A stretch of DNA of 64,000 bases, taken from assembly GCF_004337985.1 (NCBI RefSeq), contig NC_043741.1, forward strand, positions 4,688,140-4,752,139, read 5' to 3'. How positions within the stretch are numbered: position 1 is the stretch's first letter; every line of letters starts with the position of its first letter. The position numbers and the translations under genes are program-made. The notes beneath the pieces were generated by a model. It worked only from the letters and a program-made list of their open reading frames with translations. It did no database searches and was not told the DNA's origin. Below are positions 1-10,637 of this stretch, in pieces. Source of the stretch: Pyricularia pennisetigena (taxonomy: Eukaryota; Ascomycota; Sordariomycetes; Magnaporthales; Pyriculariaceae).

Positions 1-468
1 CCATCGTCGTGCGGAAAGCCTCAGGATCGGCCCAGCTGCAGGCGGTGCCTATACCAGCATTAAGTGCGAGCAGGTTGATCTTGCCTATACAGCGAGAGAC
101 ACGACGGAGAAGATGGAATTCCAAGAGAATTAGTAGACTAAAACGTGATGATCAACCCACGATATGCATATGCTTTACTACTTGAAACGCAGTGCGGCGA
201 TAAAAGATGACTAACCGCCTAGTTTCGATTCTACCGCCTGCTTGACAGCCTCCCAGTCCCCCAGCTTGGACACGTCCGCCTTCACCGTGGAGACTTTCTC
301 ACTTGGGACGCTCTTTGGTAGCGCAGCGAGGTGTTCATCGCTCCAGTCCACTGCGACCACTTTCATGCCAGCCTCGGCACACTTTTTGGTCAGTGCAAGG
401 CCAATACCAGACGCACCGCCGGTAATCACGGCAGTGTTGATTGCCTTGAAGATTTGTGACGCCGACAT
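1..468 (-). CDS. Short-chain dehydrogenase/reductase, 3' part outside window
   Basis: Partial gene on the minus strand. Exon 1 is 468..216 and exon 2 runs from 84 to the left edge. The intron 215..85 has donor GTTAGT, branch TACTAAT and acceptor TATAG, and joining the exons keeps the frame. The visible 112 residues start MSASQIFKAINTAVITGG. They contain the Rossmann glycine motif TGGASGIG (residues 16-23), an acidic residue after beta-2 (AVDW) that usually marks NAD preference, and, after the splice, the NAG motif (LLALNAGIG). These are signatures of classical SDR enzymes, which reduce or oxidise carbonyl/alcohol groups with NAD(P)(H). The catalytic Ser-Tyr-Lys lies beyond the window, so the substrate cannot be inferred. 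The start was chosen at 468 because the in-frame codon at 499-501 is TTG, not ATG. Confidence 0.85.
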
Positions 469-506
469 CGTTTCCGTGTATATTCTCTGTTTGAAGCCCA
501 AGCAGA

Positions 507-540
507 ATAAAAAAAAAATTAAATAAATAAATAAATAAAG
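507..540. repeat. Poly-A plus (AAAT)n microsatellite
   Basis: An A run is followed by about five AAAT units just upstream of the SDR start codon, in its promoter or leader. The rest of 469-1008, between the SDR gene and the 3' end of the SWIB gene, holds no other gene I can support. Confidence 0.8.
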
Positions 541-1008
541 AAAATTGAAGAGCCCGAAGATGTATTATTTTGGGTGGCGAACCGGTAGTGAGCAGGTATC
601 AAAGTGTGAAACCAAGACAGCTCTGAACGGTTCCCATCTATATAGGGTACTACTGCACGTATTACTGCGGCTGCTCTTATTATGCTCGACTTGCCCCGCT
701 TCTCGACCCGAAGATGCCGTCATTCCTCCGTCTGCAACGGGCTTCAAGTACTTCGTACAGTGCTGTTCGTAAACACGGATAGAAAATGCTTGGTCTAAGA
801 TAGCCATGCTTGGCCTCACCGAATGAATTAAGCACCTTGAAACTTGATATTCATTAATCTTGCAGCCTGCGTGTATGCAGTTTTAGAGAAGAAAATAATC
901 ACTTTCTCAAGAACCAACAAACAGAACCCAAAACCCGCCCACAAGCCCTATATCTAGATACTCCAATAACCAAGCACACCTACGCCTCGCCCAACCATGT
1001 CTAGCATT

Positions 1009-3436
1009 TCAGCGCGGGAATGTAGGCTGCTTAGCCAGCATGACCTGAACGCTCTCTCGTGCACCCTCAGTATTCCAAATGCCATCCACACCGCCGCGCC
1101 GCCACTCATCGCCCGAAATATCACCTCCGCGCACTGACTCACCCCAGATGATATCAAGATCCCGCTGTTGCGATGACAACCAGCTTTTGATGAAATTGGT
1201 AGGATCCTCGCTCATCTGGTTGAAGAAATGGTGCCGTAGCTTGGACTCACCCACCGCGCCTACCAGCACCGCCAGCTGCTCGTCGAGCCGCGCAACCTCC
1301 TTGAGCATTGAAGCATATTCACTGGTCTGGGTGTTGTTCTGCTGTGTGCTGGCGGGGATGAATGGGAACATGCGTGCTCGCAATGGATCGTCCACCATCA
1401 CTTGCACGTCGTAAATTGTTGGCGTGGGATTTTTGTGGAACTCTTCATCCATCCGAATCGTGTAAGGCAGCTCGATGGGCGGCAGAGGCGCAAGGTGGTA
1501 TTCGATGTGCTTGGACAGGTTGACAATATAATCTTGTTCTATGTCCTTCGGGGCGCCTCCGTCTTGCATTTTGCTGGTAGGGTTACCGTCCGGCGTCTTT
1601 CCAATAACCTAGAGATGCGGTGCATATGAAGTTAGCTGTTTGAACCCATCGGCGGTCTCCCATAACCTCAAACATCCCGTGAGGTCCTAGCACGTACCTT
1701 GCGCAAGAGGTCGTCACAGCGGAACCTGCGTTTTTCCTCGTCCTCCAACAGTCCCATCAACCGAATGTAGTCCCAGAGCCGTATCAAGATCTCTTGCGGT
1801 GTGCCCTCTTTCATGTCGACAATTTCTGCCAATGCTGGGCTTATGGCGTATCTTTTGGGCTCCTCGGACCTCGTCAAGATGATTTTAACGTTGAGGTTGT
1901 CGTCGCCATTTCGCTTGAACGTTATCTCATCGAAATCGGCTGCTGGCGGCAGTGGTGCCTTTGTCATTTGCGATTTTGGCTGTGGTAGCGCGGGCTTGCT
2001 CCATTCTATAATCTGTTCGGGTTGAGCGTTCGGGTCGGCACCATGGCCTCGGTCGACAACCACGGAGAGGGACTCGAAGAAATGTGAGAATCTCGGACGC
2101 GGTCCCTGTCCCGCCAAAGCAGCACTCTTTTCTTTGGGGGGAGCATCTGTGTCCATTCGATCTGCTCCTTGCGCTTCCTCCTCATCCTTTTTTGCAGGCT
2201 CGGACCCGAATGGTGTCAGGTCTTCATCATCGAGGAGGCGACCTTCAATCTTGAGACGATAGGTAGAGTCAGAGCTCGCAGAGAAGTCAAAGTTGTCTGC
2301 CGTTATGGCTGCCTGCCACGGTTGGTCGTCGACGGTGTTGCTGATCCAAATTCGCATGGTCTTGGAGCGCTTATGGCAGAGGCAGGCTGGTGTCAGTTCG
2401 GCGCCATAAAAAGGGGTACCTGAAGGAACAAGACATTCAAAATATCCTAGGCATGTAGCTACGCGCAAGCATGTCCCTCTTACCTTTGGATTTCTGCTCA
2501 TTGAATCAACAATGTCCAGCCGCTTGCGCGACATGGTCGCGTCAAGGCGGCGCTCGTAGTCGCGCAAGTCCCTGTACCGTTGCACGCCGTCACCAATGAT
2601 TATGTATTCGACCCCATCCGGCATCGTCTTATCGGTCGGCTTGCGCGCTTTGCGCTTTGCGGCCTCGCTCGACTGGACTTGGCGACTCGGATCCATGGAC
2701 TGCATCTGCTGCGGGTTCATGGCCATCTGCGGATGCGCGCCGGCAGGCATCATTGACATTTGGCCCGGGGCTATCGCCACGTTGCGTGAAGGCGCCATGG
2801 TCAGTACGTCAAAAAAAAAAAAAAAAAAAAAAAAAAGTCAAATCAGACGGGCTTGCTCCGCGTTCGAAAAGTTGGTAGGTCTTGATTGTTGTAGGGTGAA
2901 GCAAACAGGCAATGGGACTGGACGTTCAGGTTGCCTGCTTTGACTTTGAGTCTAGGCGCTCAATATGGTAGGATAGTCTGCCGCTTAGCCTCCGAATGCG
3001 CCGACGACCATTCTCTTCTTCGGTAGCAGGGTAACTAGGCACAAATCCAAGTCCCCATCTAGCCAAGCCCGCGATTTAACTTGACCTGACTTGTCGACGC
3101 GAGGCGAACGCTGCAGTATCCGCAATAGCGAACCCGGTCCCAGTTTTCATTAACAGCCGTAGCCCCAGCCGTACGCAGGATTTGGGCAACTTTGCAGTTT
3201 AGGAAGCAGAGTGGATATCAACCAGCAATCAATGGATCGATTCAAGGATCGACTATAAAAATGAAAACACAAAACATAACTCCAAGGAAGGATTAAAGAA
3301 ATAACAAATAACAAAAAAGGTGCCTACAAGACAACATACCGATTGCATGCCCAATGCTTGGGCCACGGCGCTGCCCGCCCATTTGTGGCTGCCTCGGCGG
3401 CACCTGCTGTGCATACTGGCGAAATTGTGGCTGCAT
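1009..3436 (-). CDS. SNF12: SWI/SNF and RSC complex subunit with SWIB domain (Snf12/Rsc6/Ssr3, BAF60 family)
   Basis: Four exons on the minus strand: 3436..3340, 2770..2484, 2369..1698 and 1608..1009, giving 551 residues. Introns are 569, 114 and 89 nt. The first has donor GTATGT, branch TACTGAC and acceptor GATAG; the others have GTAAGA and GTACGT donors. The N-terminus is rich in Gln, Pro and Met (MQPQFRQYAQQ). Residues about 100-150 carry the conserved block RKRLDIVDSM..RSKTMRIWISNT, typical of BAF60/Swp73 proteins. The SWIB domain lies around residues 290-360 (ISPALAEIVDMKEGTPQEIL, then IRLWDYIRLMGLL), followed by a helical C-terminal tail. The family is a core, non-catalytic subunit of nucleosome remodellers in the nucleus. 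Whether this copy serves SWI/SNF, RSC or both cannot be read from sequence. A second in-frame ATG at 2798 could give an alternative N-terminus. Confidence 0.9.
2811..2836. repeat. 26-nt A homopolymer in SNF12 intron 1
   Basis: On the coding strand this is a T26 tract. It lies 36-61 nt upstream of the intron 1 acceptor of the SWIB gene and just upstream of the alternative ATG at 2798. Confidence 0.9.
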
Positions 3437-4354
3437 CCTTACTGGGATTCGATGACGGCCGATGGCATCAGTGGCTAGAGTATGATGTTGAAAAGATTTG
3501 AGAGATGCAACAGGGACTATCTGGTCTGTCGCGATGGCAATCGCTTTGCGGATCTTGCTACCAGAGCGGGCCTCGATTCTTAGTTTGCGCCCGCGTCTTG
3601 CTTGATCGCGTTGGTCGCGTTTGAACAAAAAAGTTCCTACGGCCCTTAGTCACCTCAGGGAAGAGAGGGACAGCAGTGATCCACTTAAAGATCAGCTTTG
3701 GCCAACCAGAGAATTGAAGCTCGGACCACCAAGCACCATCAAGCAGGATTCTCTAGGTACGGTACCGTAAAGGGACGCACTCGTGGCACTGTCAATCGTC
3801 CAGAGGTACGATACTTGGACAGGGTAGGAGGCACGTTTAGTGGTAGACCGACCTGAGATAATATATGTGCCTTATACCAGGATATGGAAACTACCTAAGG
3901 ACCAATATTGGATACAAGGCAAATAGGTGAACTTCTATCGCAGAAAATATATGCATAATCGGCCCCCCGGCCAACTCTACAATACAGAAAGACTTGTTCA
4001 AGTGTAACGGGCGGTCGACAAAGAATGTACTCAAAATCCAAAGTAAAACGAATAAAACAGAGTGCAGCATATTGACTGACGCCCTCGCTATGAAATGCCA
4101 AATTACAAAATGGTGTAGAAAACAAAAGGCCAGAATAAAGAAAACAAACCCAACGGTCCCCGCGCTACATGTCCAGTGAGAGCTAGGTCCTGCGGTAATG
4201 GTTCGGTGGGGAGGGGCGAATGGAACGGCACGAGGGTTCCTACGGTATTCTCCTTTCCAGCCACGACGCCCACACCTCGATCGCTCTGCTATACATTTTT
4301 TTTTGTTCAAAGGTGTAAAAAGTGTTCCATTGCTGGGGCATGCTGCGCAGCCCT
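3437..4354. other. Intergenic, SNF12 5' / PDK1 3' flank
   Basis: About 0.9 kb between two minus-strand genes. It should hold the PDK1 3' UTR and terminator and the SNF12 promoter and leader. No conserved coding frame or RNA gene is visible. Short open frames at 3891-4310 lack family sequence. Confidence 0.6.
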
Positions 4355-6972
4355 CTAGAATGCTGCACCGAGCCCATTTTTTGATGCCCTCTTGCTGAAA
4401 CGGTTCCGCTTTCTCTCGGGCACCTGGTCCTGATCCAAACTCGCCTGGCTCTTGCTGAGCACTGCTGACCGACCGGACCTGTCGCTGACCGTGAAGCCGT
4501 CGCCATATTCCGGATAGGTTGCTCTACCTCCCAGTGTACTGGCGGGACTCGACAAAGACGATGGCATGTCACCGAATCCCCCGTTGTCTCGCTCGTGATT
4601 TCCAAGTGTATCTTGCGACAAAGCATAATCTCTGGCCCTCTCGAGAGACTCGATCCAGTCATCCACTGAGATCTTTCCCATATCGGTCGACTGTGATCCT
4701 TTTGGCTCTTCGAAGACGTAATGCACACCTCCCTTCGGTTGAGCGGGTTAGTAAACAACTTCTTCATCATTATCATGTAATACAGATGGATGATGGGAAG
4801 ACTGTTGCGGGGAACTAGTATACTTACTGTGTCAACGGTCCATACCGGCTGCCCCTTGACATCCACCTGTGATTTCCACACGCAGTCCGGAGCAAGTAAT
4901 GAGATTTCCGTCTTCGTTTTCTTCTCATCGCCACCCGCGGGTGCAAGTACGATACGCCCGCTCGTCGTCACCATTACCAAGCGTTGTCTTTTCTTGGTGG
5001 TGCTTCCACCAAAAAACCTCGAAAGCTTTTTGTGCCCCTCTTCACCCTTGCCATGGGGACTGTTGGATATTGGTGAAGTGGTCACCATCAGATCACCGAG
5101 TTTCAAAATACGCTCGTTACTCCGTGTCAACACTGGTGACCAATCAAGGTCCAGTTGTGTTGGTGGCGGCAACTCTGTTATGATCCTTCGTGGTTGGGAT
5201 TGCTGCTGCTGCTGCTGCTGTGACGCTTTTTGAGGTCCGTTGTTATGGTGATGATTTTGTGGGTGTGTACCACGGGGGTTCATTGATTGTTGTGAAGCGG
5301 ACGAGGCGCCATTTAGATGAATGATGTCAGGCTCCTGAGAAGGGGAAGCATACGGCCTCAGCCTCGGGGCCTTGGTCCTCCACAGATCCTTGCCAATATA
5401 TTGTCCGTCAAAAAACTCGTGGTTCCGGATATGCTCTACCGTCAGCCTCCTGTTTGGGTCCAGTACTAGACATCTCTCTACAAGATCTCGGGCAGTACTT
5501 GGAAAGCCATGAGGGAACTCGTATTCGAGCCCCACAATCTTCTGGAACGTCAGATATTCACTACCCCCTTTGAACGGCGGCCTACCAGCCAGAAGCTGGT
5601 ATATTATACAGCCAAAGGCCCATATGTCGCTAGCTTTGCTGGCGCTCTTGTCCGTCAGTAGCTCAGGGCTGACGTACTCGGCTGTACCCACGAAGGATGC
5701 CGCCCGGCCGTCGTCCGAGCCTCCCGCCCCTCCTGGTCCCCTCTCCAGCATCTGTTGGGCCGTTGCTGCACGAGGGTCCGGCAGAAGTTTAGCAGTTCCA
5801 AAATCTGTTATCTTGACGTGCATGCGGTCGTCCAGCAGTACATTTTCCGGTTTCAGGTCGCGGTGTATGACGCCTCTGGAGTGCATGTAGTCAATTGCGT
5901 CCAATATTTGGGCCCCATAGAATCTTGTGCACTCGACGTCGAACGTGCCCGTCTTCTTCAGGACCCCGAGCAGCTCTCCGCCAGAGCAAAGATCCAGCAC
6001 ATAGTATAGTGATGTCTCGTCCTGGAAGGTGTAATAAAGTCTCACGATGCCAGGGTGTTCTGTCAGTCGGTTGAGAGTATTCTTCTCGATGTTGACATAT
6101 TTTATCTTCTTCTCCTTGATGATGTGTTTCTTCTCCAGAACCTTTATCGCATACTCTTTGAGATTCTGTTTGTCAGTAGCTAGGTAAACGGTGCTGTAGG
6201 AGCCCTCACCGAGGACCCTGCCAAAGGAGAAGTCGCGGACACCCTTGCGCACAGACTTCATCACCGTCCTTCCATTGGCATCCACTTCTCTCTTGACACT
6301 GACAGCGGCTCCTCGCTCCTGCCACTCAGCGCTGCTAGTTGGTAGTGGTAGTTCCGGGTTGCTTGAGGGCGCGGCCATTGGTATCCCTGGTATAGAGGCG
6401 TATCCCCCTCCCATGCCTTTGGAAGCTGTCCGGCGAGGAGGAACGGGACCGCTAGAGGAGGGTGTCGATGAAGGCTGGCGTGCACCGTTGTGATCTTTGA
6501 CGCTTGGCTCGCGAGATATCCGACTGGGATCATACGGTCTCGACCCGGCGTTCGAAGCACTTCTCGAAGGAACACGGTATACAGCCGAACTCTCAGTGTT
6601 GGTCCTGTGCAAAATCTGTTCTGGGTCGGTATATGCATAAGAATTGTAGATTGCAGAGCTCGGGCGAGGAGTTGCTGCGGGCGAGCGGGACTCGCTTGCG
6701 TATGGTTGGTGAAATGACTGGTCCGCTGGATCGTTCTGCGACAAGTTGTGGTCGGGTTTGTTTACTGCTCCCTGCACAGACTGATTCATCTGCTCGGCCC
6801 TGGCCGGCAAATAGGGGTCGGGTGGTATTTGCCGATCTTGTTGATTTGTGGTGGACTGGGCGACAGAGACATTCTCGACGAGGCTACCGCTCTTGGGACT
6901 CGGATCGGCGTCGTCAGGATTGGCGATCCTCAGACCACCCAGAGCCTGAGAAAGGCTGAGGTCGCCGTTCAT
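4355..6972 (-). CDS. PKH1: PDK1-type AGC protein kinase (Pkh1/2, 3-phosphoinositide-dependent kinase family)
   Basis: Two exons, 6972..4828 and 4732..4355, encode 840 residues. The 95-nt intron has donor GTAAGT and a perfect TACTAAC branch. Residues 1-240 are Ser/Pro-rich and probably disordered. The kinase domain spans about 247-521: glycine loop GEGSYS (255-260), ATP-binding Lys277, alpha-C Glu296, HRD 370-372 and DFG 390-392. The activation segment SFVGTAEYVSPE carries Ser426, equivalent to the autophosphorylated serine of PDK1. A PDK1-style insertion lies between DFG and that segment. The C-terminal part has the PH-like region (KRQRLVMVTTSGRIV... VDTGGVHYVFEE). In this family the kinase phosphorylates the activation loops of AGC kinases (Ypk, Sch9, Pkc1), linking sphingolipid signals to cell wall and endocytosis. 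A polyglutamine run lies between the kinase and PH parts. Confidence 0.93.
5200..5220. repeat. CTG/CAG trinucleotide repeat coding polyglutamine in PDK1
   Basis: Seven CTG units (CAG on the coding strand) encode seven consecutive Gln in the linker between the kinase and PH regions. Such tracts often vary in length between isolates. Confidence 0.9.
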
Positions 6973-9324
6973 GACTGGGTCGGCAGTCCAGGCGGCGGGA
7001 CCAATAGGTAGGCCGCCTTGGCAGTTGTCTCGGGTCGATAATCAAAAGTCGATTGTGCGTGGGCTGGCCAAGCGATCGAAGACAAGCAGGCGGCCACGGC
7101 AACGTCCGTTCACCGGCACCTCTGGGTAGTTGCCGATCGGAAGGTTAGAGAATAATGGTTGAAGGGAGGGATGACACGATGCAGACATGGACGAAGAATC
7201 GAGATTTGAGGCGGGCCGCAACAAGTCAGATTCGTTGCGGTTGATCGATTTTGACCGTATTAACATAGATGTTTGTCAAGATAGGTAGGTACGTGTATAT
7301 ACGCAGGCAGGTAAGATTCTCTCTGGTTGTGGTGGTGGTCGTCGTTGGCCATCAATGCACTCTTACCAGCGAACAACTCGACTCACGGCCTGGGGTGGGG
7401 GTGTTCCTCCGCAATATCCCAAACCCGCCCTTGGAGTGTTGTCCAGGTCCTCTAGGTGCATTCAGGACCCTGTCCTAGGGCTCCGGATTTTATTCTGTGA
7501 AGAAGCCAGGCGGGCAGGCAGGCCGTAGAGCGAGGACGGCGATAATTGTCCCCATAAGCCAACAAGGAGGCAATGGGGAAATTCTAGATCAGGATGCGAT
7601 GCAGTATAGTAGTGGCGGCAGTAGGCTATTGAGCCGAGCAGAGACGTAATGGCCAGGGACCCAGGATACCTAGGGCGACTTGTACCTACGTGCGTTTAGG
7701 TGTAGTGGTGGTAGCAGTGCGTGCCCGGGATCGCATGCACAGTAAAGTACGCACTCCCGGTTCCCGTTACACCACAAACCCCCCTTAAAAAAAAAAAAAA
7801 AAAAATTCAAGAAATGAGCGAACGGCTGACCAGGCTTCAATTCTCGTGTGTTTTGGAGCCCGGACTAGCTGTAGACAGAATAAACAATAATTAAAAGTGA
7901 GAGAGGGAAAGAAACAGCAGTATGTGAGCACCGCCTTGACTCTCCAGCCCCTCAGGCTGCAGATCAATGGAATGCGACGGTAGTGATATAGTCAGGGTAC
8001 AGAGTTTGGCCCAAAACGAATGCCACGACTGATGACGGGTTCGACGATTAAAGCCCCATGGAATGACAGCCACTGGCGACCAACCTCTCCCGCCAACTGT
8101 CTCCAAGGGCAAGACAAAGTTGGGGCTTGGTCGAGTTTCGGATGGCTGCAGAAACTAGCGCTGATTTGATTGGTGCAATGTACAGCAGCTCCCCCACTAC
8201 CTCTGACCATACGAACCTTGACCGCACTGTAATCATCAAGTGATTTGGGTTGGGTAGATACTAAAGGTAATCAATAACCTGACCTTACCTTACGTTACCA
8301 CCTTGCCAAAGGTTATAAAACCCGATGAGAGTCCCTTTTTTGGGTATGTATGGTAGGTGGGCACAGTAGGTACATTTATCCTATTCGAGGATTATGGAGT
8401 GCTGGGCTCAGCAAGTTTGAGCGAGCATTACTTTGACATGACTAGACTACAGTAAGTAGGTCGTATAGAACCTTAAGTACCTGGGTAGGTATTCAAATTA
8501 GCCTTGGTTCCTTGGTCCCATATGTTGCGTTGTGCAGATTCATTCCATATGCGCTCTTCAATCGGTATTCTCGTGTATCTCCCGGCCTCTCCATCAGTAA
8601 CACTCTCCACTGTAGAAAGACGATGGCGTCAAGGAGCAAACAGACGTTGGTTCACACGCTTAATTTTGTCGAGAGATAAAATCCCCACGATACGGGTCTA
8701 ATAAAGGAAGGTAGGCACCTAGGTGGGTTACATATCTTGGGTAGAGTGCGTAGGGTTTGTGCATATTCATCCATCCGACTCGGGACAAAAAAAGAAAAAG
8801 AAAAAAGTGCCATAAGTTCTTGCCCATACTATACTACACTACTGCTCTAAGTAGCTAACAGGCAGTTAAGGTAGTCAGCCCCCTACCGATAAACATTGAG
8901 CCAGGTCTAGTTTGCGGCGAACCCCTCGCTTTTTTTTACCTACCTGCCCGGGGACTCAATAGCTGGCAAGGCAGGTATTTACCTGTTTGAGGCACCTCGC
9001 CTGTTGCGAAGTTGCATAAGGTGCCGCATTGCTCTGGGCGTTCTGTCCTTGCCGGGCTCGAAAGGCTCTTTCCCAGAAAAACACATCAAAAATCAGAGAA
9101 TTCGCCTTCACTGACATAATGAGAATTATTGAGTCCAGCGGCTTAAAACAATGGCTGCATCAGTTGCGATTTCATCGGCTTCTAGCAATACACACAACTC
9201 GGTCGGTCGGGCGACGTGGAACAGAGTATTTATCTAAACTCGATTCCCATATCATTTGCAGCTCAACAGGGTCGAAATGCTTCGACTTCCACCCACCGCC
9301 ATTGTTATAGTCGCGTCTGAAGTA
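6973..9324. other. Divergent intergenic region rich in AGGTA/TACCT motifs
   Basis: About 2.35 kb between the PDK1 start and the next plus-strand gene, holding both promoters. No conserved coding frame is seen. An A19 run lies at 7787-7805. The pentamer AGGTA or its complement TACCT recurs from about 7281 to 8985, often in tandem or inverted pairs (near 7282, 8283, 8348, 8475, 8705, 8938 and 8972). Confidence 0.6.
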
Positions 9325-10637
9325 ATGGCCTACGAGGAGCGCCGGCAGACTCGGCGCTATGTCTTTCAATTAGGCAAAGGGACCAAATCCCTGTCCGAGG
9401 TCGAGAGCCAAGGTCCAGAATCAAACTCGCCGTCTTCCAGTGCAAATGTGAAGGTTGATGGTTCGGACACAAGCGGCTTTCGCGATGCTCCCGCACCATC
9501 TCCCGGCCCATCAATCCCGGGAGATGGCGGGCACGATGAGCCGGTTGAAGCTCTAAACAACCTTGCGCAAGGTCGTAGCACAATCTTTGAGAACCCGTCA
9601 TTACCTGTTCGTCTCAAACCCGCGCAAGCAGATGGGATTGTTTTCCCATCGGAGGACAACTCATCAATCCCTGACACTCCTCCCCCGAGGATGGAGGACC
9701 TGGATGTCCAGGCTGCAGCAAACGAAGCCTCAGAATCGAATCCCCATGGAATGGGACTTAGAACACAGCGACCTTGTATACGCTCGTCAAGGCATGTATC
9801 TTTGGACATGACTTTGTCCACGCCTGCGTCGCTCCCTCGGGCTCCTTGGCTGAACACAAGGTCTTTACAGAGACAGGCTACTGTGAGTTCAGTCTTGAGC
9901 CGAAAGCTGGTTGAAAATGGTGCGACACGAGATATTGATTGCCAAAGCAACATATACGGGCGCAGGGGGCATCGCCTGTCACTGTGTCGTCGGGCAACAG
10001 TTCTAGGGTGAGAGAGCAGCCAGAGACCCCGCCACGCAGCTCCTCACTTCAGGCTGGAAACTTGGAAAGTTTGCCCCCAAGTGGCGCTTCAGAACGCTCG
10101 ACTAGCTATCGTCGCAGACCTCCAATCGTCCTTCTAAGATCTCCGGGATCTAGCAGCCATGCGGCGTTGAGAGCCTCGCAAGATATGGGAGAATCGAACG
10201 CATCGCTTGCAAATGCAGCACAGCCGAGCTTGTTGGCATCACTGCAGCTTGACGGCAACCACGAGTTCCAGATTTACAATGACGAGATGCCCGCAGCCGA
10301 GCAACCGCAAACACCGCAGAACCTGCCCGAGTCTCGGCACCGTGGCCGCCTGGGGGGTGCATTCACGGCTCCCGTCACTCGGATTGGTATGGCGCAAGGT
10401 TATGGGGCGGCAGCAGCTAGGGCGGCAATTGCACTTGTCACTCCCACCACCGGTAGCAGTGGAGAGCGAGCTCGACGGGAGCCGAGTCCCCCTGGTCTTA
10501 ACACCCCGGGATACAGGGGTCTATATGGAGGATTGGAGAACACTGACGACGCGGTGCTGTATGAAGCTGGCTACAGAATGACAAGTCGCGGCAGTAGGCA
10601 CTTGGAAGCTGAGAGCAACCAAGAGGAGAGGCGCTAA
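9325..10637 (+). CDS. Unrecognised, probably disordered protein
   Basis: Two exons, 9325..9882 and 9966..10637, encode about 409 residues. The 83-nt intron (donor GTGAGT, acceptor GCGCAG) joins two reading frames that are each open on only one side, which supports a real spliced gene. The N-terminus is basic (MAYEERRQTRRYVFQLGKG). The rest is rich in Ser, Pro, Ala and Arg with no fold I recognise. A Gly/Ala-rich stretch near the C-terminus (RIGMAQGYGAAAARAAIAL) is followed by an acidic segment and a charged tail ending NQEERR. An upstream in-frame ATG at 9277 would add a hydrophobic 16-residue leader, but a possible acceptor (GTTATAG) just before 9325 argues for the later start. Function unknown. 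Confidence 0.6.
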
